DNA from: Novipirellula sp052161655
GTDB taxonomy: Bacteria > Planctomycetota > Planctomycetia > Pirellulales > Pirellulaceae
Reading direction: 5' to 3'
Assembly: GCF_052161655.1 (NCBI RefSeq)
Contig: NZ_CP197418.1
Span: 310,001-374,000, forward strand
DNA: 64,000 nucleotides
The notes beneath the pieces are model-generated. The model was not told the DNA's origin, made no database searches, and was given only the letters and a program-made list of their open reading frames with translations. The number at the start of each line of letters is the position of its first letter. The first letter of the stretch is position 1. Made by a program: the position numbers and the translations under genes. Below, piece by piece: positions 36,295 to 44,955 of this stretch.

Positions 36295-38525
36295 ACGCTC
36301 ATGAATTCCCAACACAGCACATCCCACAACGACTGACTGAACTCGATCAGTGGGTCTGTTGGAAACTCTCCCAGACGGAGAATCGGTTCACGAAGGTGCC
36401 CATCTCACCGAAGACTGGGTATCAAGCGAGTTCGATCGACCCGCGTGATTGGGCATCGTTTGAGGCGGCGATGAAGCGATTCCAAGGTGATCCAGTTTTG
36501 GCAGGGATCGGCTTCATTTTCACTCCCGACGATTGCTTCACCGGCATTGATCTGGATCGTTGCTTGGACGAGGCAGGAAACTTCACTTGGGGCAAAGAGA
36601 TCGTTGACTATCTCGCTACCTACACGGAAGTTTCACCGTCGGGGCGAGGTGTGAAGTTGATCGTCGAAGGATGCAAACCGCCTCACGTTGGTTGTCAACG
36701 AAAAGGGCTGGGGCCGGATCAATCGGGGCAGATCGAGATTTACGATCACGCTCGGTTCTTCACGATCACGGGGAGACGGCTATCAGATGCGCACACCGAG
36801 ATAGCCGCGAAACAGGATGAACTCACCGCGGTCTGCCAATACTTTTGGCCGGAGACGTCGCAAAAGACTTCACCAGCGCTTGATCGTTCCAACGACAGCC
36901 CTGACGAAATCCAGCGGCGTGCTATCGCGTACCTCGATGCAATGCCGCCGGCCATTTCAGGAGGCGGAGGTCACTCGCAAACCTACACGGCGGCTACAGC
37001 GCTCGTTCATGGTTTCGGGATCGAACCCAGTGAAGCTCTCACAATCCTGACGCAGCATTACAACCCACGGTGCGTGCCGCCGTGGTCTGACAAAGAGCTT
37101 CGACACAAGATCAGCCAAGCCGCAACTAAACCGCACGATCGGCCGTTCGGTTGGCTGCGTGATGAGTGCACATCGCAACCGCTCGATGAAATCGACCTAA
37201 GCCAGTTCAACGTTCGAGTTAGCACGGAGGAGGAAACTGACGACGATCCTCCCATCGAACCAGCCTCGTCGATCGAGGATCCCGGACCGCTTCCCGAGCG
37301 ACTGTTGCGAATCCCTGGCTTCGTCAATGAGGTCGTTGATCACTGCCTTGATACCGCACCCTATCCGAATCCTGTCATGGCGTTCTGCGGCGCACTGGCG
37401 ATGCAAGCTTTCTTGGCCGGTCGTCGCGTTCGCGATCCAGGCGACAATCGCACGAACCTCTATCTACTGGGATTGGCGCACTCGGCAGCGGGAAAAGACT
37501 GGCCCCGAAAACTAAACGTCCGGATCCTTCAAGAAATCGGAGTGGTCGACCAAACAGGTGAAAGATTTGCATCCGGGGAGGGATTGCAGGATGCTTTACA
37601 TCTGACACCGGCCATGCTCTACCAGACCGATGAAATTGATGGCCTGCTGCAGTCGATCAGCAAGTCCAAGGATGCCCGTTACGAACAGATCATGTCGACG
37701 TTGCTGACCATGTATTCGTCAGCGAACAGCATCTATCCGATGCGTCGTAAGGCGGGCAAAGAAGCCGCTGGCGTGATCAACCAACCGAGCTTGGTCATCT
37801 TCGGAACCGCGATCCCGAACCACTATTACGAAGCCCTCTCCGATCGAATGCTCACCAATGGGCTGTTCGCTCGGATGCTGATCTTTGAATGCGGAAAACG
37901 CGGTCGGGGCCAAGAACCGAAGATCCGTGACATACCAGGTTCGATTCTCGAAACGGCTCAGTGGTGGGAAAACTTCAGACCCGGAGTCGGCAATTTGGTT
38001 GACTGGAATCCGACACCAGCAATTGTGCAGCACAACGACGAAGCGTCCGGCCTGTTAGTCGACGCTCGAGTGAACGCGGAGATCCAGTACGAGAAAGCGG
38101 AGGATTCAAATGATTCGGTTGGCACAACAGTCTGGGGGCGAGTGAGCGAACAAACCCGGAAACTCGCTCTGCTCCACGCGATCAGCCGCAATCATCTCGC
38201 CCCCATCATCGACGCCGACTCCGCTCGATGGGCGATTGAAGTTGTCGAACACCAGACGCGAAGGATGCTGTTCATGGCGAACGACCACGTCAGTCACAAC
38301 GATTTCGACGCGATGGCAAAAGCGGTTGTGCGGCAACTGAAGAACTGGAAGTCCAGGAATGGCATCAAACCAATGCCTGAGTGGGAACTCACCCGTCGAT
38401 TGCCGTGGAAGCCGAGCGACCACAAGGAGGTCATCAAGTTGCTTGACACGCAGCGGTTGGTCGTTCGCCAACCGTCCGCTTCCAAGACGCGTCCGGGCTT
38501 CGTGTATCGGTTGGTCGAAAACTGA
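36291..38525 (+). CDS. Primase-polymerase (NrS-1 type) with DUF3987 helicase-like domain
   Basis: Protein of 744 residues. The N-terminal archaeo-eukaryotic primase-like domain starts WVCWKLSQTENRFTKVPISP; its metal motif is GIDLDRC (Asp87, Asp89), followed by SPSGRGVKLIVEG and QIEIYDHARFFTITGRR. A primase C-terminal helical segment comes next (SEALTILTQHYNPRCVPPWS). The second half matches DUF3987, with LGLAHSAAGKDWPRKL as a variant P-loop and LYQTDEIDGLLQSISK as the Walker B-like part. Proteins of this type start replication of plasmids, phages and integrative elements. It lies directly after the HTH gene in the mobile element. Confidence 0.85.
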   Translation: MNAHEFPTQHIPQRLTELDQWVCWKLSQTENRFTKVPISPKTGYQASSIDPRDWASFEAAMKRFQGDPVLAGIGFIFTPDDCFTGIDLDRCLDEAGNFTWGKEIVDYLATYTEVSPSGRGVKLIVEGCKPPHVGCQRKGLGPDQSGQIEIYDHARFFTITGRRLSDAHTEIAAKQDELTAVCQYFWPETSQKTSPALDRSNDSPDEIQRRAIAYLDAMPPAISGGGGHSQTYTAATALVHGFGIEPSEALTILTQHYNPRCVPPWSDKELRHKISQAATKPHDRPFGWLRDECTSQPLDEIDLSQFNVRVSTEEETDDDPPIEPASSIEDPGPLPERLLRIPGFVNEVVDHCLDTAPYPNPVMAFCGALAMQAFLAGRRVRDPGDNRTNLYLLGLAHSAAGKDWPRKLNVRILQEIGVVDQTGERFASGEGLQDALHLTPAMLYQTDEIDGLLQSISKSKDARYEQIMSTLLTMYSSANSIYPMRRKAGKEAAGVINQPSLVIFGTAIPNHYYEALSDRMLTNGLFARMLIFECGKRGRGQEPKIRDIPGSILETAQWWENFRPGVGNLVDWNPTPAIVQHNDEASGLLVDARVNAEIQYEKAEDSNDSVGTTVWGRVSEQTRKLALLHAISRNHLAPIIDADSARWAIEVVEHQTRRMLFMANDHVSHNDFDAMAKAVVRQLKNWKSRNGIKPMPEWELTRRLPWKPSDHKEVIKLLDTQRLVVRQPSASKTRPGFVYRLVEN

Positions 38526-38698
38526 GGCATCCAATCCCTCAGCCGCGTTGTTTGCCAGCGGCCGTTCTCGATGACCAAAACCACGTTGCTGAATTAAAAC
38601 ACCACACCCAATCCCACATGTCCCGAAATCACCGTAAGTCTAAGGAGACAAGCACTTTGTATAAAGTAAATAATAATTCATCAATTCATCAGACAAGC

Positions 38699-38728
38699 AC
38701 GTGTATGCCCGCATCCGCGCGTACACGT
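38699..38728. repeat. Inverted repeat in AT-rich patch of mobile element
   Basis: ACGTGTA and TACACGT form 7-bp arms around a 16-nt loop. Directly upstream (about 38655-38690) the DNA is strikingly AT-rich (TATAAAGTAAATAATAATTC) compared with the rest of the element. The combination, just after the replication gene, could be a promoter or an origin; position is the only evidence. Confidence 0.35.
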
Positions 38729-38749
38729 AAGAGCCCTTTGGAGGAATTG

Positions 38750-39655
38750 ATGAATTGCGGTATTCCAAATCAGCCCGAACCGTCGTGTTGGGACTGCCGT
38801 TTCTTTGAGCCACCGATCGGTGTCGATCGAGATCAACCGCCTGCAGAAGAATGCCAGCGCGGCGAGTGCACGCGTCTTCCTCCAGTGATCGACCACGGCA
38901 ACCGAAATGCCGACGTCAACTACGCCGTGTTCCCGATCGTGATCGCTTGCGATTGGTGCGGCGAGTTCCGTCCACGTGCCGCACGTGTAGGCCAACGTTG
39001 CGAAGGCGAAGCCAACGCGGCCTTTGGACGCGGCAGCCCACCACGACGCGACACACGGCCCCGTGGCGGCCCGCACGGGCCATTGCGAACCGCTGCCCGA
39101 TCGCTCGCCAGGCCGCCGCGATTAGGTACTTCCCGGCGTTTGAAACGCCACTCAGGGCCACCCGAATCAGCGACACTCATACAGAGAGTTGCTTTCCTGG
39201 AACACGTTGTCCGACTTTTGGGAGGAACGCCAATGAAACCCAATCAACTGCAACTGGCGAAGCATCTGGTTGCGGAACTCGAGGTCTTTGCTGAAGTCCA
39301 GCTTGATGTCCCAGGGATCTCTGATCCCTGGATTTCGGGCATGCTTCATCGCGGCATCCCTTTCACGCCCAGTTTTTGGGCTGGTGACAGGATTCCGCAG
39401 CGCAAGATGCGTTTGGTCAGAGCGGCAGAGCAACTGGAAAGGTTGGAATTGCTGAAGCGTGTTACCGAACCCAATCGGGACCGAACCACCCATGTGATTC
39501 CCTCCACCAAATTGATCGTCGACACGATCGACCAGCTTGGCAATCAAGTCGACCTGAACGCTGTAGTCGCCGGTCTATCACGCACGGCCTGGGGGCGCGG
39601 TATCGCCGACCAGTTATTGCAGACTCGCTCTGACACGGCGTCTGTGGACCTCTGA
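38750..39655 (+). CDS. Cys-rich zinc-binding-like protein of mobile element
   Basis: Protein of 301 residues from ATG 38750, chosen for the strong GGAGG seven bases upstream; the open frame continues to 38552 without support. Cys pairs CWDC (13, 16), CQRGEC (35, 40) and CDWC (67, 70) suggest a zinc-binding N-terminal domain. A middle part of about 60 residues is Arg/Gly/Pro-rich and looks disordered. The C-terminal 140 residues are helical (MKPNQLQLAKHLVAELEVFA, RAAEQLERLELLKRVTE). An ATG at 39233 with GGAGG before it could start this C-terminal part separately. Unrecognised family; context suggests a role in the element. Confidence 0.6.
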   Translation: MNCGIPNQPEPSCWDCRFFEPPIGVDRDQPPAEECQRGECTRLPPVIDHGNRNADVNYAVFPIVIACDWCGEFRPRAARVGQRCEGEANAAFGRGSPPRRDTRPRGGPHGPLRTAARSLARPPRLGTSRRLKRHSGPPESATLIQRVAFLEHVVRLLGGTPMKPNQLQLAKHLVAELEVFAEVQLDVPGISDPWISGMLHRGIPFTPSFWAGDRIPQRKMRLVRAAEQLERLELLKRVTEPNRDRTTHVIPSTKLIVDTIDQLGNQVDLNAVVAGLSRTAWGRGIADQLLQTRSDTASVDL

Positions 39656-39761
39656 GCCCGATCAAACCAACCCAACCAACGACTGAGCAAACCATCCAGC
39701 CAGCCACCCCTGATTGCCTTCTTCACGCGGCCTTTGCCGCATCAATGAATCAGGAGATTGG

Positions 39762-40007
39762 ATGTTCACAAAAAGTAGATCGGCTGCGCTCACCCCCACC
39801 GAGCGATTGGCCGAAATCGCGGCCCTTTTGGCTGATGCCATTATCAATTCCCAGGCCGAAAGCGGGCACTTGGTCTGTTCTTTCGAGAGTCTTTCCGAAA
39901 GTTGCGGTGAGCGGCTTGATTCGTCTGCTAACACAGGGCTCTCTGTCCACACGCGTTCCACTTCGGCACCGCAGACCCCAGACCCAGGAGTCCAACATGG
40001 AGCTTAA
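39762..40007 (+). CDS. Small protein upstream of DUF2924/recombinase
   Basis: An 81-residue protein from ATG 39762 with GGAG eight bases upstream. The start TPTERLAEIAALLADAIINS is a helix typical of the small ORFs found just before DUF2924 and serine recombinases in such elements; the rest is polar. Its 3' end overlaps the DUF2924 start by 11 bases, indicating translational coupling. Function unknown. Confidence 0.65.
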   Translation: MFTKSRSAALTPTERLAEIAALLADAIINSQAESGHLVCSFESLSESCGERLDSSANTGLSVHTRSTSAPQTPDPGVQHGA

Positions 40008-40491
40008 CGTTGCCAAAGAAGTCGCCCGCTTGCAAAAAATGAGCTGCGGCGAGCTTCGCGATCAATTCGCCGAGGTTACAGGCGAAACCACCAACGCCAA
40101 GAACCGCAAATGGCTGATCCGCCGAATCATTTGGCGGATGCAAGCGAACGTCGAGAGCGGCCTTTCGGCGGACGCGATTACTCGAATTCGCGAACTTGCC
40201 AATGGTGCCGACTTGCGTGTCACCTCGCCCGCATCGCGGCGTCTCTCGGCCGATGCCGTCATTCGCACGAAGACGGTTGCGACCGGTTCGATTTCCGATT
40301 GCGGAATACTGCCAGGCACCTTGATCACTCGTATCTACAAAGGCCGCGAGATTCGCGTTCGTGTCACGGCTGCCGGTTATGAATTTGAAGGCGAACTGTT
40401 TCGTTCGCTTTCTGCCGTCGCCAAATACGTTACCGGGTCGCACTGGAGCGGCAACCGGTTTTTCAAACTCGATCAGCAGGAATCCAAATGA
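39997..40491 (+). CDS. DUF2924 family protein
   Basis: Protein of 164 residues from ATG 39997 with AGGAG upstream. LNVAKEVARLQKMSCGELRD, NRKWLIRRIIWRMQANVESG and the C-terminal YKGREIRVRVTAAGYEFEGE with SHWSGNRFF are hallmarks of DUF2924, which almost always precedes a serine recombinase of the type found here. Probably a DNA-binding accessory factor of recombination. It overlaps the recombinase start by four bases. The in-frame extension to 39745 overlaps the previous gene and is rejected. Confidence 0.9.
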   Translation: MELNVAKEVARLQKMSCGELRDQFAEVTGETTNAKNRKWLIRRIIWRMQANVESGLSADAITRIRELANGADLRVTSPASRRLSADAVIRTKTVATGSISDCGILPGTLITRIYKGREIRVRVTAAGYEFEGELFRSLSAVAKYVTGSHWSGNRFFKLDQQESK

Positions 40492-42029
40492 TGAAAGATC
40501 AGAAGAAGAAGACCGTGCGATGCGCGATCTACACTCGCAAGAGCACCGAGGAAGGACTCGATCAAGAATACAGTTCGCTGGACGCTCAACGTGACGCCGC
40601 CGCGGCTTATGCCGTTTCGCAAAAGCACGAAGGCTGGGAAGTCATCCCAATGTCCTACGACGATGGTGGCTTCACCGGCAGCAATATGGAGCGACCAGCG
40701 TTGCAGCGATTGTTGGCCGACATCGCGGCCGGCGAGATCGACTGCGTAATCGTCTACAAAGTCGACCGACTCAGCCGATCGCTGCTCGACTTCACTAAGA
40801 TCGTCGAGACGTTCGATCAACACGGCGTCTCGTTTGTCAGCGTCACACAGCAGTTCAACACATCCACATCGATGGGCCGACTGGTGTTGAACGTGCTGCT
40901 GTCATTCGCACAATTTGAACGCGAAATGATCAGCGAGCGGATTCGCGACAAGGTTGCGGCATCCCGCCGGCGAGGCAAATGGTCCGGCGGGATGCCATTG
41001 CTCGGTTACACGGTCGAGAATACGAAACTGATTGTCGACGAGATCGAAGCCGACCGTGTTCGCCAAATTTTCAGCCTGTATGTCGAACATCACTCACTGT
41101 TGCCGGTGATGAAGGAGCTGAGGCAACGCGGTTGGACGACCAAACAATGGGTCACTAAAAAGGGCGACCACCGCGGCGGCCGAGCGTTCAGCAAGAACGC
41201 CATCTACAAACTGCTGACAAACGTCACTTACATCGGCAAGATTCGATACAAGGACGAAACGCACGAGGGCGAACACGATGGGATCGTACCCGTGGATCTC
41301 TTTCGCCGCGTGCAAAATCAACTCAAGGCCAACGGGCAATCCGGCGGCACGGGCGTTCGCAACAAACACAACGCGTTGTTGAAAGGTCTGATTTGGTGCA
41401 AAGCCTGTGGGCGACCGATGACGCACTCGTACAGCTGCAAAGGTAGCAAGCGGTATCGCTACTACGTTTGTGGGACAGCGATGCAGAAAGGCTGGGCCGA
41501 GTGCCCCTCCCCGTCGGTACCGGCCGGCGAAATTGAAAGATTCATTGTGCAGCAGATTCAATCCATCGGCACCGACGAAGACCTACTCAATCAAACGATT
41601 GGTCAAATCGAATCTCGGTCCAGGCTTCGGCAAGAGGCTCTTGCGTCAGAACGCAAAGCGTTAGAACGGCAGCTACGCAACGACCATGAAAAGTTACGGG
41701 CGATTGCCGCCAATGCGACCAACAACCGCCGTGTCGCGGGACTGCCCGAATTGCAATCGCGAATCGACACTGCCACTGACCGCTTAAAAGCAATCGAGCA
41801 CGAGGTTCAATCGCTTCAAGATCAATCCATCGACAATGCTGATGTCCGGCAACTTCTGGCCGGCTTTGAAGAGCTTTGGGATACGATCCAGCCACGCGAG
41901 CAGGTTAGGCTGACATCGCTGTTGGTCGACCGAGTCGACTTCGACGGCGTCGCTGGCAACGTTGCAATCACATTCCACGACACGGGCGTTCAGAATCTGA
42001 CGGCCGGCACCGCAGAGGCATTGGCATGA
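40488..42029 (+). CDS. Large serine recombinase
   Basis: Protein of 513 residues. The resolvase catalytic domain starts RCAIYTRKSTEEGLDQEYSS with nucleophile Ser19 and conserved Arg94/Arg97 in KVDRLSRS. The recombinase domain follows (LLGYTVENTKLIVDEIEADR, GRAFSKNAIYKLLTNVTYIG), then a zinc ribbon (CKACGRPMTH, with later Cys residues near YYVCG and AECP) and a coiled coil of about 60 residues before the C-terminus. It carries out integration or excision by a covalent serine-DNA intermediate. It sits between DUF2924 and a partner gene, both overlapping it by four bases. Confidence 0.95.
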   Translation: MMKDQKKKTVRCAIYTRKSTEEGLDQEYSSLDAQRDAAAAYAVSQKHEGWEVIPMSYDDGGFTGSNMERPALQRLLADIAAGEIDCVIVYKVDRLSRSLLDFTKIVETFDQHGVSFVSVTQQFNTSTSMGRLVLNVLLSFAQFEREMISERIRDKVAASRRRGKWSGGMPLLGYTVENTKLIVDEIEADRVRQIFSLYVEHHSLLPVMKELRQRGWTTKQWVTKKGDHRGGRAFSKNAIYKLLTNVTYIGKIRYKDETHEGEHDGIVPVDLFRRVQNQLKANGQSGGTGVRNKHNALLKGLIWCKACGRPMTHSYSCKGSKRYRYYVCGTAMQKGWAECPSPSVPAGEIERFIVQQIQSIGTDEDLLNQTIGQIESRSRLRQEALASERKALERQLRNDHEKLRAIAANATNNRRVAGLPELQSRIDTATDRLKAIEHEVQSLQDQSIDNADVRQLLAGFEELWDTIQPREQVRLTSLLVDRVDFDGVAGNVAITFHDTGVQNLTAGTAEALA

Positions 42030-42454
42030 ACAACAAGCTAACGATCAACCGTTCTTTTCACGTCAAAACACGCCGTAACGGCAGCAAGAGCATGGAAGAG
42101 GGTAAGGCACCGTCCTCGCCAGAAGGCCGTATCCCACGGATCACTCGATTGTTGGCACTGGCCCATCGTTGTTACGACCTGGTTCGCGACGGGGTGATCC
42201 TCAACCAATCCGAGCTCGCTCACTACGGGCAAATCTCGACCACGCGAATGTCGCAAATCATGTGGCTCGACAATTTAGCCCCAGATATTCAAGTACAGAT
42301 TCTCGACCTGCCACGAACGATCCAAGGCCGAGACGCCATCCTGGAACGCGAAGTCCGCCCGATCGCGAAAACGCTCGACTGGGGCGACCAGAGAAAGATG
42401 TGGGCGGATCTGCTACGCCGATCACAGGCGGCGTCGCCGACCGACCTGTTCTGA
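42026..42454 (+). CDS. Recombinase-associated HTH-like protein
   Basis: A 142-residue protein overlapping the recombinase stop by ATGA. After a basic N-terminus it has RIPRITRLLALAHRCYDLVR and LNQSELAHYGQISTTRMSQI, then LAPDIQVQILDLP, the pattern of the small protein that usually follows DUF2924-serine recombinase pairs; the middle looks like a helix-turn-helix. It probably helps target or control the recombinase. The four-base overlaps across three genes show they form one translationally coupled unit. Confidence 0.75.
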   Translation: MNNKLTINRSFHVKTRRNGSKSMEEGKAPSSPEGRIPRITRLLALAHRCYDLVRDGVILNQSELAHYGQISTTRMSQIMWLDNLAPDIQVQILDLPRTIQGRDAILEREVRPIAKTLDWGDQRKMWADLLRRSQAASPTDLF

Positions 42455-42646
42455 TCCCCAAGTTTATCTATACCAACCTACGCCATCACTTTCGCTACAC
42501 GCCGCGGCATTTCTTGATCTGAACGCATTTGCCGACCAATTCCAACAACGCGTCACGCGTCGTTTGTCGGCCACGTCGGCCATCGGTGGGGACATGAAAA
42601 AAAGTTGCGTTTGGCTGAGTGAATCGACTTGCTTCGTCGTCAGATT

Positions 42647-42662
42647 CATGGCTTCATGTGTT
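42647..42662 (+). repeat. 16-bp direct repeat, copy 1
   Basis: CATGGCTTCATGTGTT occurs here and identically at 43604-43619. Here it is 43 nt before the start of the 53-residue gene at 42705. The sequence before it (GAATCGACTTGCTTCG) also loosely resembles that before copy 2 (GATTCCATGACTTGG). Confidence 0.55.
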
Positions 42663-42704
42663 TAGTCCCAAGACGTTTTGCATCACTCAAACGGAGCCCC
42701 GGAA

Positions 42705-42866
42705 ATGACGCAACGCAAAGCCCACGAGATCAAAGCCGGCGACCGAATCGACGGCATCGAAGTGTTCGACAGCCTCCGCACAACCTTTGGCGGATTTTAC
42801 ATCCCACTGGCCGACGGTACACGAATCAATGTCGCGACACTCGACACACCTATCACCACCGATTGA
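42705..42866 (+). CDS. Small hypothetical protein of mobile element (53 aa)
   Basis: From ATG 42705 the protein reads MTQRKAHEIKAGDRIDGIEV and ends with FYIPLADGTRINVATL. It is short and beta-rich (an SH3-like small barrel is possible). It is followed at 42906 by another small gene with a good RBS. Not recognised; accepted because codon phase and spacing match its neighbours. Confidence 0.55.
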   Translation: MTQRKAHEIKAGDRIDGIEVFDSLRTTFGGFYIPLADGTRINVATLDTPITTD

Positions 42867-42905
42867 AACCCACCCAGATCCTTCCCTTCCAAAAGGAAAC
42901 CAAAC

Positions 42906-43181
42906 ATGAAGATTTCCCAACTGATCGAACTCCTCGAAGACTACCGCGAACAGCACGGCGAAGAATGCGAGGTGCGTTTGATGACACAACAAAACTGGCC
43001 CTTTGAAAACCGCATTTCCGGCGTGACCAGCGGCATGGAAATGAATGAAGCGAGCGAAGATGACCCCAGTGAATACTTCGACAACCAGGACGTCGCTGAA
43101 GACGCGACGGTCTACATCGTCGAAGGCGGCCAGATTTGTTATGGAAGCAAGCGGGCTTGGGAAACCGCCCGCGACTGCTAG
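42906..43181 (+). CDS. Small acidic protein of mobile element (91 aa)
   Basis: MKISQLIELLEDYREQHGEE at the start and the motif RLMTQQNWPFENRISGV resemble a small conserved family seen on plasmids and phage-like elements. The middle is strongly acidic and the end polar (YIVEGGQICYGSKRAW). AAGGAAA precedes the ATG. Function unknown. Confidence 0.75.
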   Translation: MKISQLIELLEDYREQHGEECEVRLMTQQNWPFENRISGVTSGMEMNEASEDDPSEYFDNQDVAEDATVYIVEGGQICYGSKRAWETARDC

Positions 43182-43234
43182 CAGAAGACTTTTGAACACA
43201 TTTTCGAATGCCCGCACCCAAACGAGAGGCCACC

Positions 43235-43813
43235 ATGGCACCCTACGCCCATGCCAACCACGCACGCATCGACGCCGAATACACCGCTGCCCACGTTCGC
43301 GCATTGACGCTACTCGAAGACCTGCACCAATACATCGAGGACATGCCGGCTCCAAACGAAGACGGACGGAAGATCGGATGGGACGACGTCGGCTCGCTTC
43401 GGCAACTCTGTAACCGGCTGTCGAAATTGACGGAACCGAACATTCCGGTTGACGGTGGCAAAGAAGCCGTCAATGACTTCTACAGTTCGCTAAAACACCA
43501 CGACGTTGCCACACGCCGCGATGTTTCTGCGTTCGGGCATGTTGGAAAAGATTCAGATAATTTGGGAATTGATTCCATGACTTGGTTGATGCTCCGGCCA
43601 AAGCATGGCTTCATGTGTTCATCGCTACGCGACAAACGAAAACAAAACTTTCCCCACCGGAGACCAAACCATGGCTATGAACGAAACCCAAAAGACCAAG
43701 GCCACCGCCCTTCGCACCGAGATGAAAAAACTCGACCCGGCGACCTACCAAGACATTCGCGAATCGTACTACCGGATTGCCGACAACCTTCGCCCCTTGG
43801 TCGACGCCCTTGA
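43235..43813 (+). CDS. Hypothetical protein with overlapping C-terminal tail
   Basis: Protein of 192 residues from ATG 43235. The first 95 residues look real: MAPYAHANHARIDAEYTAAH, helices LTLLEDLHQYIEDMPAPNED and LRQLCNRLSKLTE. From about residue 125 the frame runs into and across the start of the next gene (43671) by 143 bases; that tail is basic and low in structure and is probably read-through after loss of the original stop. The family is not recognised. An in-frame start at 43208 is possible but has a weaker RBS. Confidence 0.5.
   Translation: MAPYAHANHARIDAEYTAAHVRALTLLEDLHQYIEDMPAPNEDGRKIGWDDVGSLRQLCNRLSKLTEPNIPVDGGKEAVNDFYSSLKHHDVATRRDVSAFGHVGKDSDNLGIDSMTWLMLRPKHGFMCSSLRDKRKQNFPHRRPNHGYERNPKDQGHRPSHRDEKTRPGDLPRHSRIVLPDCRQPSPLGRRP
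43604..43619 (+). repeat. 16-bp direct repeat, copy 2
   Basis: Identical to 42647-42662. Here it lies 52 nt before the ATG of the 83-residue gene at 43671 and inside the tail of the preceding frame. Both copies sit at similar distances before small genes, suggesting a shared regulatory or duplicated leader sequence. Confidence 0.55.
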
Positions 43814-43922
43814 GAAGGCCGACGCCGACCTCGGGCCGAACGGCCCACTTTTGGAAGAGCACTACCTCTTTTGCGAGATGCTCGACCGGCTCAACAAGAG
43901 CTACCTGGGTGCGGTTGTGTAA
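43671..43922 (+). CDS. Small helical protein of mobile element (83 aa)
   Basis: From ATG 43671, with GGAG upstream: MAMNETQKTKATALRTEMKK, then DPATYQDIRESYYRIADNLR and LLEEHYLFCEMLDRLNKSYL. Predicted all-helical, possibly a small dimer. It overlaps the tail of the previous frame, but its own codon pattern is better. Unrecognised. Confidence 0.65.
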   Translation: MAMNETQKTKATALRTEMKKLDPATYQDIRESYYRIADNLRPLVDALEKADADLGPNGPLLEEHYLFCEMLDRLNKSYLGAVV

Positions 43923-44069
43923 CCCGCCTGCCGCAAGGCGACCGCCGCGGACGGAACCGCGGCACGACGCGAAAGAGCGAAAGCCGAAACGCAACGGGGC
44001 GTTGTCGCGGGTGGTTCCCGCGGCCTGACGATGGCAGCCAAACATGAATACAATTTGGGAGATACGAGA

Positions 44070-44549
44070 ATGAAAAAGGATGATGTAACGGTTGGTGGCG
44101 AGTACTACGCGAAGGTCACCAACAAAAAGGTCACGGTCCGGATTGACGCCGAGAACACGTCGGGCGGTTGGGACGCGACCAATCTTTCGACCGGCAAAAA
44201 GGTGCGAATCAAAACGGATGCTCGATTGAGCATGCCCGCTCGGGCGGCGAGGCCGGTTGACGCACCGACTCAGGTGTTGAAGAAGAAATCTAAGACTGAA
44301 GCGGATGAGCCTGTCGGCGAGAAAAAGCTCTCTTGCGTCAAAGCCGCTTTGCAGGTTTTGGGAGACGCCACCGAACCGATGAACGCCCAGGAAATGATTG
44401 CTGCGATGACCCAAGCGGGGTTGTGGGAAAGCCCCGGCGGCAAGACGCCCCACGCGACGCTGTACTCGGCCATTCTTCGCGACATGAAACGCGGTGACAA
44501 AAGCCGGTTTGTCAAAATTGAGCGTGGACGGTTTACGGCGCGGGCGTAG
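44070..44549 (+). CDS. HARE-HTH domain protein
   Basis: A 159-residue protein from ATG 44070 (GGAG upstream; the frame extends to 44031 without an RBS). An N-terminal small beta domain (DVTVGGEYYAKVTNKKVTVR) and a charged Lys-rich linker precede a HARE-HTH winged helix: KLSCVKAALQVLGDATEPMN, AQEMIAAMTQAGLWESPGG and LYSAILRDMKRGDKSRFVKI. HARE-HTH domains occur in eukaryotic chromatin proteins and in bacterial restriction- and recombination-linked proteins, and are thought to read modified DNA. Stand-alone in this element, it may be a DNA-binding regulator. Confidence 0.85.
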   Translation: MKKDDVTVGGEYYAKVTNKKVTVRIDAENTSGGWDATNLSTGKKVRIKTDARLSMPARAARPVDAPTQVLKKKSKTEADEPVGEKKLSCVKAALQVLGDATEPMNAQEMIAAMTQAGLWESPGGKTPHATLYSAILRDMKRGDKSRFVKIERGRFTARA

Positions 44550-44558
44550 GGTAAAGCG

Positions 44559-44792
44559 ATGAAATTCATTTGCGACGTCCGCCAAGTTACCGATTTGGCC
44601 GAAGGAGAAACCGCGCCGCCGGAATCCGACATGGATTACGGACTAAGGCCGATCGCCGGCAACGATTTTGAAGCCGGCGTGGTTGAATATGTGGTCCGCC
44701 GTAGAGGCATGGTCTACGCGAGGACCACGGCGGGCGAGGAGTTCGCGGTCACGGGTGAGGATGCCCACGCTTTGGTGCCGCTCGGCTTCTAG
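44559..44792 (+). CDS. Small hypothetical protein (77 aa)
   Basis: Begins nine bases after the HARE-HTH stop: MKFICDVRQVTDLAEGETAP, then GVVEYVVRRRGMVYARTTAG. It looks like a compact beta protein. No family recognised; the close spacing suggests co-expression with the HARE-HTH gene. Confidence 0.6.
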   Translation: MKFICDVRQVTDLAEGETAPPESDMDYGLRPIAGNDFEAGVVEYVVRRRGMVYARTTAGEEFAVTGEDAHALVPLGF

Positions 44793-44955
44793 CCCGAACG
44801 CCGTCGACAACGCCCGACGTGGGTAGCGTGCGGGCGTATTGTCGTGAGTGCGGCAAAGAGACTGCCACGCCACGCCACGCCAAATACGTAACCCTGGCCG
44901 ACAGCGGGCCAAGTCTTTGTTCAGACCCAGCAAGCCACCAACGAGGAACTCAGCC

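Noticed and set aside
39745..39996. N-terminal extension of the DUF2924 gene
   Set aside because: It overlaps the 81-residue gene at 39762 in another frame, and a good RBS precedes the ATG at 39997.
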